Assembly: GCF_000375485.1 (NCBI RefSeq)
Contig: NZ_AQXE01000006.1
Coordinates: 91,118 to 155,117 of the forward strand
Length of the DNA: 64,000 bases
Reading direction: 5' to 3'
DNA from: Desulfovibrio oxyclinae DSM 11498
GTDB taxonomy: Bacteria; Desulfobacterota; Desulfovibrionia; Desulfovibrionales; Desulfovibrionaceae
The position numbers were made by a program, and so were the translations under genes. Below the pieces are notes generated by a model. It did not search any database. It was not told where the DNA came from and saw nothing but the letters and a program-made list of their open reading frames with translations. This document shows positions 9,154 through 16,793 of this stretch, piece by piece. Each line of letters opens with the position of its first letter. Within the stretch, counting starts at the first letter, position 1.

Positions 9154-9639
9154 TTACATGGAGTTGATGAGGGTGTTGCCGCTGCCGCCCTTTTCGCCGC
9201 CCACGGCCCGGGCCGCCTTGGCGTCCTTGTCCAGCTTGGCCATGATGTCTCTGACGAATCTGCGCATGGTCGTCCGCTGGACCGGAGTCCTGACCTTGGT
9301 GCCGTTCTTCATCTCCGCGTGAATCTCGAACAGCACGTGTGCGTTGGGTCCCTTGGCGTAACTGTCCTGCTTGGAGGCAATTATCTTGACGGATTCGAAG
9401 ACGTCCCGGTGCTTCCCGAGGTAGGTGCGCAGGCGCTCCATGCCGTCTTTGGGGACATCACCGCTCTTCAGGTCCCCGGTAAAGGAGATTGGCGGGCTGT
9501 TATGCGAGGAGAAAAAAAGCGGGCTGCGCCCTTCGAAGAAATCCAAACCGAAAAAGACGACCAGTGAGCCAATCGCGATAATGGCAAGCAGCACGTTCCT
9601 GATCACTTCGGTATTTGACACTCTCGACCTGGCAACCAT
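9154..9639 (-). CDS. Small membrane-anchored protein of unknown function (paralog of 20078-20572)
   Basis: 161 residues: a short basic N-terminus (MVARSR), one membrane helix (~15-35) and a ~120-residue soluble domain predicted outside the membrane, ending in a Gly-rich tail. No known family was recognised. It is clearly alike in plan to the protein at 20078-20572: both start M(V)ARS, have one helix, and share a pattern of the form L-R-x-x-(L/M)-G-(K/R)-H-x-x-x-F with a later basic stretch before the C-terminal helix. It is divergent from an amino-acid exporter gene 86 bp away. Confidence 0.75.
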   Translation of the reverse strand: MVARSRVSNTEVIRNVLLAIIAIGSLVVFFGLDFFEGRSPLFFSSHNSPPISFTGDLKSGDVPKDGMERLRTYLGKHRDVFESVKIIASKQDSYAKGPNAHVLFEIHAEMKNGTKVRTPVQRTTMRRFVRDIMAKLDKDAKAARAVGGEKGGSGNTLINSM

Positions 9640-9725
9640 ATGTTCCCCTCTTTGCTGACGCCTTCAGTCAGTCTATAGCACAGCGTTATAACAGGTCAAG
9701 ATGACCGCTTCTCACGGGAAAATCC

Positions 9726-10343
9726 ATGTTCGCCACGCTTCTCAAAGGTATGATCATCGGCCTGTCAATCGCCGCCCCCGTTGGCCCCATGGGCGTTCTC
9801 TGCATCCAGCGCAGCCTCTCGGGAGGAATGCGCGGCGGCATGGCCGTCGGGCTCGGTGTGGCAGTCGCCGACGCCCTCTACGGCGCCGTTGCCGGCTTCG
9901 GCCTGACCTTCATTTCCGGCTTCCTGCTCGACCATCAGGCATGGTTCAAGATAATCGGCGGCTTCATTCTGCTCTGGATGGGTATCAAGACCCTTCGCCA
10001 GCCTACCGACATGCCCAAAACCGTGGCCACCCCGAAGCCCGGCGGTCTCGCCGAGGACTTCGGAGCATCGTTCCTGCTCGGCCTGACCAACCCCGCCACC
10101 ATCGTCTTTTTCATGGCCGTCTTCACCGCCTTCGGTTCCGAAGGCCTGACCTTCGATGCACTCGGCGCCTGCGTTCTGGTCCTCGGCGTATTCCTCGGAT
10201 CCACCGGCTGGTGGGCCTTCCTCAGCGCCGCATCCAACCGCATGAGAAACCGCCTCACAGCCAAACTGCCGCTTGTCACGAAGATATCCGGCGGCGTCAT
10301 CGCCGCCTTCGGCATCGGCTCCTTCGCCAGCCTCATCATGTAA
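9726..10343 (+). CDS. LysE/RhtB family amino-acid exporter
   Basis: 205 residues with about six membrane helices. The N-terminal signature GLSIAAPVGPMGVLCIQRSLSG is the conserved LysE-type start, and TNPATIVFF is the second conserved stretch. These inner-membrane proteins export amino acids or derivatives by proton exchange. Substrate unknown. Followed 51 bp later by the 249-residue unknown protein, probably co-transcribed. Confidence 0.92.
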   Translation: MFATLLKGMIIGLSIAAPVGPMGVLCIQRSLSGGMRGGMAVGLGVAVADALYGAVAGFGLTFISGFLLDHQAWFKIIGGFILLWMGIKTLRQPTDMPKTVATPKPGGLAEDFGASFLLGLTNPATIVFFMAVFTAFGSEGLTFDALGACVLVLGVFLGSTGWWAFLSAASNRMRNRLTAKLPLVTKISGGVIAAFGIGSFASLIM

Positions 10344-10394
10344 TTTGCTTTTTTCCCACGCTGGAGTACCCTTCTGCAAAACCCGGAGCAGGAA

Positions 10395-11144
10395 ATGGCC
10401 GAAGGCAAAGATCTCGACATACTGGAAATGCCCTTCGAAGGACTCGCCGCCTACTGGCTGTCCATCCGTAAGATAATGGACACCAGAAAAGGCAAGACCA
10501 TCGTCCGCGACGAACTCGAAGGCACCACGGAAATCTTCATCCGGCACCTGCTGGAAACCGTCTTCTCCAAAATGGATGAAGGACTCGTACGCAAACTCGC
10601 CGAAGTTAAAAAAGACACCCTGCTCGACGATTATCGCCGCAAGATAGACCTCATGCGGCTCTCCCTGTTCGCCATAGCCTCCGGCGAGAACCCGCGCGTC
10701 ACGCTCGTGCGCATGGACTCCAAATTCTCGCACGCCCCCCTCTCCGAAAAAAAAGCCTTCGAAATGGCCTCCGGACTCGTCCAGGCCGTCAAACAACAGG
10801 ACGCCGACCTCGCCACCCTGCTCGCCGTAGACCACAAAATCCGCTTCGACCAGCTGGTTGTCAAACTGCTCTTCTTCACCATCTACGCACGAAGAGAAGG
10901 ACGCACCGGACTCGACCGATTCCTCGGATACACCAAGTCCCGCTACTTCACCGAAGGACTCTCCCTCGCCATAGACAACTTCGAACCCGACTTCCTCGCC
11001 TACCATCTGGAAGGAATCCGAGACCAGACCATCAACGAAACCAGCCGCAAAATGGATATGTCCCTCGAAATGGCCCTCGGCATCAGAGCCAAAATGCCCT
11101 ACGACGACGTATTTCGCATCGCCAAAGCCTACATGCCCGGATAA
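10395..11144 (+). CDS. Unknown all-helical cytoplasmic protein, faintly MotA-like
   Basis: 249 residues from MAEGKDLDILEM, preceded by GGAG. It has no signal peptide or membrane helix and looks almost entirely helical, rich in Lys, Asp and Glu. I do not recognise the family. Two stretches recall the cytoplasmic parts of MotA: FAIASGENPRV near residue 95 and EGLSLAIDNFEPDFL near residue 188, but in the reverse order and without the membrane helices. Its 3' side is the repeat array. Confidence 0.75.
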   Translation: MAEGKDLDILEMPFEGLAAYWLSIRKIMDTRKGKTIVRDELEGTTEIFIRHLLETVFSKMDEGLVRKLAEVKKDTLLDDYRRKIDLMRLSLFAIASGENPRVTLVRMDSKFSHAPLSEKKAFEMASGLVQAVKQQDADLATLLAVDHKIRFDQLVVKLLFFTIYARREGRTGLDRFLGYTKSRYFTEGLSLAIDNFEPDFLAYHLEGIRDQTINETSRKMDMSLEMALGIRAKMPYDDVFRIAKAYMPG

Positions 11145-11183
11145 ATCGTCTCCGACGGGCAGGGGCGCTGCCCCTGCACCCCG

Positions 11184-11670
11184 CCAAAGGGGCGGGCCCC
11201 CTTTGGAATCCCTGAGTTGTCAGCGGTGTTGCAGCTGCCGGGTTCATGCGGTCGCACTCCTCGCGTCCAAGCTGCAACCCCGCTGACGGGGGTTTGGGAG
11301 CTGTGGGGCTTGGCTGACGGGCTTCTGTAGCAAAACTTAGTTAAGCGGGATTCCGTCAGCCCGCAGACTTCCCACCTGTACTTCCAACAAAGCTTCTGCT
11401 CCCGCCAATCAAGTACCGCAGCAATGCCGATCGAGGCATAGAGGCTCTTTTGACCGGTCACGCAGGTCCGGGTGGTGTTTGTTAGCCACAAACGTTTCAC
11501 CCGGAGCAGTGACCGCGTCATAGAGCCTCTCGCCGAGAGCGGCGGCTCACCCCCAACAGCGCAGTTTTTGCCTTCTTTTTTCTGCGCAAGCAAAAAAGAA
11601 GGTCGGCCGACAGGCCGAAACCTGCAACTGGTGCAAAACGGCAATGCCTCCGGCGGGCCCTTCAGGCGGA
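11184..11670. repeat. Structured intergenic repeat, unit A (487 bp)
   Basis: First of three tandem copies. It opens with the hairpin CCAAAGGG-N7-CCCTTTGG, then a long inverted repeat (11218-11287 region, GTCAGCGG... / ...CCGCTGAC), a GCTGACGG/CCGTCAGC pair, a ~90-nt three-helix hairpin (11441-11529: GAGGCTCT/AGAGCCTC, GGTCAC/GTGACC, TCCGGGTG/CACCCGGA), a perfect 11-bp CCTTCTTTTTT/AAAAAAGAAGG hairpin and a TCGGCC/GGCCGA hairpin. It fills the gap between two convergent genes. Confidence 0.85.
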
Positions 11671-12092
11671 CCAAAGGGGCGGGCCCCCTTTGGAATCCCT
11701 GCGTTGTCAGCGGGGTTTGGGAGCTGTGGGGCTTGGCTGACGGGCTTCTGTAGCAAAACTTAGTTAAGCGGGATTCCGTCAGCCCGCAGACTTCCCACCT
11801 GTACTTCCAACAAAGCTTCTGCTCCCGCCAATCAAGTACCGCAGCAATGCCGATCGAGGCATAGAGGCTCTTTTGACCGGTTACGCAGGTCCGGGTGATG
11901 TTTGTAGGTACAAACATTTCTCCCGGAGCAGTGACCGCGTCATAGAGCCTCTCGCCGAGAGCGGCGGCGCCCCCCCAAAAGCGCAGTTTTTGCCTTCTTT
12001 TTTCTGCGCAAGCAAAAAAGAAGGTCGGCCGACAGGCCGAAACCTGCAACTGATGCGAAACGGCAATGCCTACGGCGGGCCCTTCAGGCGGA
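11671..12092. repeat. Structured intergenic repeat, unit B (422 bp)
   Basis: Second tandem copy, over 95% identical to unit A by eye across most of its length. The long inverted repeat of unit A is missing; the flanks are joined at a short CGGGG repeat, as expected from excision of a cruciform. The apical hairpin is changed from TGTTTGT/ACAAACG to a longer perfect ATGTTTGT/ACAAACAT. Confidence 0.85.
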
Positions 12093-12550
12093 CCAAAGGG
12101 GCGGGCCCCCTTTGGAATCCATGCGTTGTCAGCGGGGTTGCCGCTGACGGGTTCATGCGGTCGCACTACTCGCGTCCAAGCTGCAACCCCGCTGACGAGA
12201 ATTATATGGTTCTGTGCGTTTTGGCTGACGAACTCTGTTAGCAGAGTTCAACTAAACAAGACTCTCTCAGCTCACACATTTCCCCCTCGGAACTCCCATA
12301 AAACCATCCACTCCCGCCAACCAAGTACCGCAGCAATGCCGATCGAGGCATAGAGGCTCTTTTGACCGGTCACGCAGGTCCGGGTGGTATTTGTGTTCAC
12401 AAACGTTTCCCACGGAGCAGTGACCGCGTCATAGAGCCTCTCGCCGAGAGCGGCGGCGCCCCCCCCCCAACAGCGCAGTTTTTGCCTTCTTTTTTCTGCG
12501 CAAGCAAAAAAGCCAGCCGACAGGCCGCAACCTACAACTGGTGCTCACAG
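12093..12550. repeat. Structured intergenic repeat, unit C (458 bp)
   Basis: Third copy, more diverged in its first half (12190-12320), but the 12330-12530 core is nearly identical to A and B. It retains the long inverted repeat with 14 perfect pairs (GTCAGCGGGGTTGC/GCAACCCCGCTGAC). The last hairpin is shortened by a small deletion in the A-rich arm. A GCAA-capped CGGGCC/GGCCCG hairpin follows before the rlmN stop. Confidence 0.82.
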
Positions 12551-12619
12551 GAGAGTCAACGCTCGGGCCGCAAGGCCCGACGACGCCTCCCTCGCCCATC
12601 GCACTTGCTGTTCGGAAAT

Positions 12620-13654
12620 CTACTTTGCCTGATCGGCCTTGAGCTGTCCGCATGCGGCGGCAATGTCGGCACCCATACTGCGGCGAATAAAGGCGGTCAT
12701 CCCTTTCTGCTTCAGGATGTTCTGGAAGGCTTCGGCATCCTCGCGCGACGGCGCGTGATACGGCATGTCTTCGGTGGCGTTGTAGCTGATGAGGTTTACC
12801 TTGCAGCGCAGGCCGGAGAGAAGTGTGGCCAATTCGCGTGCGTGCTCGGGACGGTCGTTGACGCCGCCGAGCAGCAGGTATTCGATGGTGATGCGCTCAC
12901 GGGGGCGCATGGGGTAGGCTCGCAGTGCTGCTACGAGGTCGTCGATATGGAATCGGGCGGCTTTGGGCATGATTTGTTCCCGCAGGGCCTGATTCGGGGC
13001 GTGCAGAGAGATGGCCGGCAGGGCCATCTCGGAATCGCCAAGGGTGCGCAGTTGATCCGGAAAGCCCACGGTGGAAACCATGGAGCGGCGCCATGAGATG
13101 TTCAGCCCCTTGGTGTCGGGCAGGGTCCCGAGCACCCGCAGCAGGGTATCCAGATTCAATAAAGGCTCGCCCATGCCCATGAACACGAGATTCTTGAGCG
13201 GCGGCAGATCATTGTCTTCCAGATGCTTTCTGGCGGCCAGCACCTGACCGAGAATCTCGCCATGGGTGAGGTTGCGCTCGAATCCCATGAGGCCGGTGTT
13301 GCAGAAGGTGCAGCCCATGGCGCACCCAGCCTGTGTGGAAAGGCACTGGGAGTAACGGTCATGCATGGGGATGATGACGGACTCGATGCGCTTGCCGTCC
13401 TGCATCCTGAAAAGGAACTTGGTGGTGCCGTCTTCCGAGACCTGCGTTTTTTCGATTTCCGGCCAGCGGACCTCGCATTTCTCCTTCAGGGCTTCGCGCA
13501 GGGGCTTGGCGATGTTGGTCATGGCGTCGAAGTCGGCCACGCCTTTCTGCCACATCCATTGCCAGAGCTGCTCGGCGCGAAAGCGCGGCAGCCCGAGCTC
13601 CTGCGTGCAGAAGGTTTCGAGTTCGGTACGGGTCAGGTCCAGAAGATTGATCAT
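12620..13654 (-). CDS. rlmN: Dual-specificity 23S rRNA (A2503)/tRNA (A37) C2-methyltransferase
   Basis: 344 residues from MINLLDLTRTEL; GAGGT sits 7 nt upstream of this ATG, whereas an ATG 15 codons upstream has no site. The radical-SAM cluster motif CAMGCTFC is near residue 104, GMGEPLLN follows, and the catalytic C-terminal Cys is in GADIAAACGQL. It makes 2-methyladenosine in 23S rRNA and some tRNAs. Its 3' end faces the repeat array. Confidence 0.96.
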   Translation of the reverse strand: MINLLDLTRTELETFCTQELGLPRFRAEQLWQWMWQKGVADFDAMTNIAKPLREALKEKCEVRWPEIEKTQVSEDGTTKFLFRMQDGKRIESVIIPMHDRYSQCLSTQAGCAMGCTFCNTGLMGFERNLTHGEILGQVLAARKHLEDNDLPPLKNLVFMGMGEPLLNLDTLLRVLGTLPDTKGLNISWRRSMVSTVGFPDQLRTLGDSEMALPAISLHAPNQALREQIMPKAARFHIDDLVAALRAYPMRPRERITIEYLLLGGVNDRPEHARELATLLSGLRCKVNLISYNATEDMPYHAPSREDAEAFQNILKQKGMTAFIRRSMGADIAAACGQLKADQAK

Positions 13655-13717
13655 GTTTACCTCGCCCGGGCAATGTAGGGCCGTGGGCGGTTGTGTCAAG
13701 TACGCGATGCGGGCGGA

Positions 13718-13891
13718 TCAGCGGACGATGGTGTGGATGAGCGTGAAGAGCATCACGGCCACGAGCACGGCCAGCAGCAGATTCGTTATGTTCTGCCTGC
13801 GTCTGGCGCGCTTTTCCTTGCTGCGGGTGAACTGGCCCGTGATGAACAGGATCAGCAGCAGGATGACGATGACTTTGGTCAGCATGCCCAT
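13718..13891 (-). CDS. 57-residue membrane protein coupled to pgeF
   Basis: MGMLTKVIVILLLILFITGQ, then a highly basic loop (RSKEKRARRRQ) and a second hydrophobic helix ending in IVR: a two-helix hairpin with a positively charged loop, so both termini should face the periplasm. AGGAAG lies 10 nt upstream and the ATG is 2 nt after the pgeF stop, so translation is probably coupled. No family recognised; the organisation argues that it is a real gene. Confidence 0.65.
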   Translation of the reverse strand: MGMLTKVIVILLLILFITGQFTRSKEKRARRRQNITNLLLAVLVAVMLFTLIHTIVR

Positions 13892-13893
13892 GG

Positions 13894-14658
13894 TCAGGCT
13901 TCCTGCATCCAGATGATTCCCGCCTGACGACCGGTGCGTCGTTCCGGGACGGGAGCGTTGCGGTAGGAGTAGAAGCTATCGGTCATGGTTTTGGTGCACA
14001 GGTCGATGCCGCTGATGTTTTCGTCGCGCAATCCGGCAGCCAGAAGTTGATAGCGGGTCAGGGCCCAGAGGTCCACGCAGTTGGTGGCCGGATCGCGGAA
14101 CTGTTTGAATTTCGCTCCGAACTCTTCTTCGAAGTTGGTGAATTCGGCATGCAGCGGGCCGAGGCTGGGGCCTCGCACGGCGAGGAAATCTTCGGGGCGA
14201 AGCCGGTAACGTTCGCAGATTTTTTTGACAGCGGAGACGGGGAACCCGGCCACGTTGCCGCGCCAGCCCACATGCAAGGCGGCGATAAAGTTGCCGGAGC
14301 GATGGGCCAGCATCACCGGCTGGCAGTCGGCGGTCTTGATCATCAGCGCCTGCCGCTTGCGTGTGGTGGCCATGCCGTCGCCCTTGAGCACGGGCTGATC
14401 GGTGGCCTTGGACGGCGCAGGCTCGAAATGCACCTCGGTGCCGTGAACCTGAAGGCATTCACCCCAACTGCGGAAGCCGAACTGTTCCTGAAGGGACTCG
14501 CGGTTCTCGGCGACGGCACGCGGGTCGTCGCCAACTTCGTAGGAAAGGTTTGCCGCATCAAAAGGTTCGCACGAGATGCCGCCGAGCCGGGTGGTGAAGG
14601 CGCAGCCCACGCCCGGCAGAAGATCGAACCGGTGAGTGAAGGTGGCTATCTGGACCAT
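13894..14658 (-). CDS. pgeF: PgeF/YfiH-type multicopper-oxidase-like protein (purine nucleoside phosphorylase / peptidoglycan editing factor)
   Basis: 254 residues from MVQIATFTHRFD, preceded by GAGGAACAG inside the end of the upstream folate gene (13-nt overlap). The family's metal/active-site residues are visible: VHGTEVH, the Cys of TADCQPVML and the His of HVGWRGN, plus GPSLG. Members act on purine nucleosides (LACC1-type chemistry) and in E. coli prevent misincorporation into peptidoglycan precursors. The precise role here is inferred only from family. Confidence 0.9.
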   Translation of the reverse strand: MVQIATFTHRFDLLPGVGCAFTTRLGGISCEPFDAANLSYEVGDDPRAVAENRESLQEQFGFRSWGECLQVHGTEVHFEPAPSKATDQPVLKGDGMATTRKRQALMIKTADCQPVMLAHRSGNFIAALHVGWRGNVAGFPVSAVKKICERYRLRPEDFLAVRGPSLGPLHAEFTNFEEEFGAKFKQFRDPATNCVDLWALTRYQLLAAGLRDENISGIDLCTKTMTDSFYSYRNAPVPERRTGRQAGIIWMQEA

Positions 14659-15218
14659 ATCTGTTCCTCTTCCGCGATCATCTTGACCGGCACGTCCCAT
14701 TGCTCCGTGTGAATCTCGTCGACCAGCTGGAATCCGTAGCACACGCCGATGGTGACGCAGTCAACCATTCCCGAGCTGGCGAGCAAACGGTCGTAGTAAC
14801 CGCCGCCGTGTCCGAGACGGTTGCCTACCCTGTCAAAGGCCACGCCGGGCACGAGGGCGAGATCGGGCGTGAAGTCCGCCACGATGGGGCAGGCCTTGTC
14901 CGGCTCCATGATCTCATACATGCCGGGGACGAGGTCCTCGCCGCAGGTGACGCAGGCAAGGTCCATGCATCCGGGCTGCTCCGGACGGCATCGGGGCAGG
15001 AGCACCCGGTCGCCGCGCTGCCAGAGTTCGGCCACCAGCGGACGAATGTCCACTTCGTTTCGCGCGGGCCAGTAGACCAGCACTTCGCGGGCATTTTTCC
15101 ATTCTGACAGGCTGCGGATGTTTGCCGCCACAGCGAGGCTGCGGGACGCGGCGTCCTCCGGCTTGAGGGCCTTGCGCTCGGCCAGCATGGCGGCTCGAAG
15201 ATCGTGCTTTGCTTGCAT
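14646..15218 (-). CDS. 5-formyltetrahydrofolate cyclo-ligase
   Basis: 190 residues from MQAKHDLRAAMLAERKAL, with AAGGA 7 nt upstream. The signature GHGGGYYDRLL is near residue 140 and the ATP-site residues of the family are present. It converts 5-formyl-THF to 5,10-methenyl-THF with ATP, recycling an inhibitory folate. It is the first gene of a three-gene overlapping unit and its ribosome-binding site directly abuts a switch-like leader hairpin. Confidence 0.93.
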   Translation of the reverse strand: MQAKHDLRAAMLAERKALKPEDAASRSLAVAANIRSLSEWKNAREVLVYWPARNEVDIRPLVAELWQRGDRVLLPRCRPEQPGCMDLACVTCGEDLVPGMYEIMEPDKACPIVADFTPDLALVPGVAFDRVGNRLGHGGGYYDRLLASSGMVDCVTIGVCYGFQLVDEIHTEQWDVPVKMIAEEEQIWSR

Positions 15219-15230
15219 CTGCGAATCCTT

Positions 15231-15313
15231 AGCATGGGCAGGCGGCACAATCCAGCCCGGACCGGAGCGTTCCGCACCACCGATATCAGTGGCGCAATGG
15301 GCGCACCCATGCC
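15231..15313 (-). promoter_or_regulatory. Two-state leader structure before the folate cyclo-ligase
   Basis: Minus-strand segment 1 (GCATGGG, 15312-15306) can pair either with the adjacent CCCAT (15301-15297, 4-nt loop) or with the distant CCCATGC (15238-15232), whose 3' end touches the AAGGA ribosome-binding site. Between them is a stable GCGCCAC/GTGGTGC hairpin. The mutually exclusive pairings are visible; regulation is inferred. Confidence 0.4.
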
Positions 15314-15426
15314 GAAATAAACCGCTCGCCGCCGGTAGAGGGCCGAACTGTTTTCTGGTATATTTCCGAACTGTCCGGCGGAAATGTCGGGCTGACGGAA
15401 TCATGCAGCAACCACAAGGAGAGAGC

Positions 15427-16083
15427 ATGTACTGGATCGCATTCGGCGACGTGCATGAGAGCACGGCGGCCATGGCGGACATCCCCGGCATACGCGAAGC
15501 CGCCGGGGTCATCGTCACCGGCGACCTGACCAACTGCGGCGGCAAAACGCAGGCTGGGCGGGTGCTGGAGGCCATCCGCGCGCTCAACCCGGTCATCCAC
15601 GCCCAACCGGGCAACATGGATACGCAGGAAGTTACGCGCTTTCTGGAGGAATCCGGCGTGATGCTGCACCGTCAGGTGCGCGAGCTCGCCCCGGATCTGT
15701 GCCTGATAGGCGTCGGCTATTCCACGCCCACGCCCTTCAACACGCCCGGCGAGGTCCCCGAAACGGACATCGCCGCGTGGCTCGACGAGCTGGACGAAGC
15801 CAGCGCCGGTTACAGCCACCGCATTCTCGCCATTCACGAACCGCCGGGCGAGAGCAAGCTGGACGTGGTCGGCGGCGGGCAGCACGTGGGTAGCGCCGCG
15901 GTGCGAAGCTTCATCGACAAGGCGCGGCTCGACCTGGTGATCACCGGGCATATCCATGAAGCCAAGGGACGCGACGACATCGGCGGCACGCCGGTCTTCA
16001 ACCCGGGCATGGTGGCCGGTGGCGGATTCGTGCGCATCGAATTTGCCGACGGAAAGGTCGCGGCCACGCTGGAGAGCGTCTAG
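15427..16083 (+). CDS. Calcineurin-type metallophosphoesterase
   Basis: 218 residues from MYWIAFGDVHES; AAGGAGAG lies 6 nt upstream. The metal-binding motifs are in order: GDVHE, GDLTNCGG, GNMD (usually GN-H-D; here the His is Met) and GHIHEA. The Met in the third motif is unusual for this superfamily and may alter activity. The stop overlaps the next start by one base (TAGTG), so it is coupled to rlmH. Confidence 0.85.
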   Translation: MYWIAFGDVHESTAAMADIPGIREAAGVIVTGDLTNCGGKTQAGRVLEAIRALNPVIHAQPGNMDTQEVTRFLEESGVMLHRQVRELAPDLCLIGVGYSTPTPFNTPGEVPETDIAAWLDELDEASAGYSHRILAIHEPPGESKLDVVGGGQHVGSAAVRSFIDKARLDLVITGHIHEAKGRDDIGGTPVFNPGMVAGGGFVRIEFADGKVAATLESV

Positions 16084-16559
16084 TGGCGGCTGGTCGCATC
16101 AATTTCATATGGGTGGGCAAGCTCAAGAAAAAGTTCTACGCCGACGGCTGCGCTCACTACCATAAAAAACTTTCGCGCTTTTATAAACTGGACGAGCGCG
16201 TGGTGCGTGACGGACCGGGGAAGCTTCCCGCGCCGGAACGCAATGCCAAAGAAGGCGAAGGGATTCTCGCCAAAGCTGGCAAGAACGACCTGCTGGTGGT
16301 GCTCGACGAACATGGCGAGCAGACCATGTCGCGCGGGTTTGCCAAGCTGCTGACCCGCTGGACCGACATGCCCGGCGTGGAGCCAACCTTCGTCATCGGC
16401 GGTCCCTTCGGGCTTTCGGATGAGGTGAAGGCAGCGGCAAGACACACCATGCGTCTTTCGGACATGACCCTGCCGCACGAGCTGGCCCGGCTCATGCTCA
16501 TGGAACAGCTCTACCGGGCCGCCTGCATCCAGAAAGGCATCCCCTACCATCACGACTAG
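16083..16559 (+). CDS. rlmH: 23S rRNA pseudouridine-1915 N3-methyltransferase
   Basis: 158 residues from a GTG overlapping the upstream stop. SPOUT-class features: LDEHGEQTMSRGFAK, VIGGPFGLSDEV (SAM-binding knot) and the C-terminal EQLYRAACIQKGIPYHHD that is nearly invariant in RlmH. It methylates pseudouridine 1915 of 23S rRNA in assembled 70S ribosomes. Confidence 0.96.
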   Translation: MAAGRINFIWVGKLKKKFYADGCAHYHKKLSRFYKLDERVVRDGPGKLPAPERNAKEGEGILAKAGKNDLLVVLDEHGEQTMSRGFAKLLTRWTDMPGVEPTFVIGGPFGLSDEVKAAARHTMRLSDMTLPHELARLMLMEQLYRAACIQKGIPYHHD

Positions 16560-16572
16560 CGAGGAATTTCCA

Positions 16573-16791
16573 ATGATAGACATGGATTATCTGAACCGTC
16601 TTCAGGAATACCTGACCAACGGAGACTGTGAGTTCGAGTTCGACAATTGCGACGAGGAAAAGCGTTACGAAATCCTCGACGGGTTGGAGAAGCTCATGGA
16701 CGTGGCGGAACACGCCGACGAACTGGCGACAAAACTGATTTTCAAAGGCGGTCTCGGCGCATTGGCCGGGGTCGGAAGCGAAAAGGAGTAA
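16573..16791 (+). CDS. Small acidic protein of unknown function
   Basis: 72 residues, strongly acidic in the first two thirds (FEFDNCDEEKRYEILDGLEK), ending in a Gly-rich hydrophobic stretch. The ATG has GAGG upstream and the gene fits tightly between rlmH (13 bp) and the dehydrogenase (2 bp), so it is very likely translated. Family not recognised. Confidence 0.7.
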   Translation: MIDMDYLNRLQEYLTNGDCEFEFDNCDEEKRYEILDGLEKLMDVAEHADELATKLIFKGGLGALAGVGSEKE

Positions 16792-16793
16792 TA

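Noticed and set aside
11129..12166. 345-codon open frame on the minus strand through the repeat array, with relatives in copy D
   Set aside because: The frame stays open mainly because the units are near-identical and GC-rich. Substitutions between copies are not biased to synonymous positions, hairpins explain the conservation better, and there is no ribosome-binding site.
11184..12550. CRISPR array or insertion sequence
   Set aside because: Units are 422-487 bp and abutting, not short repeats with unique spacers. No transposase, terminal inverted repeats of IS type or target duplication is visible.
15219..15426. 6S RNA next to the folate cyclo-ligase gene
   Set aside because: The synteny exists in gammaproteobacteria, but I could not match the conserved 6S bubble or termini, and the structure abuts the ribosome-binding site like a leader element.
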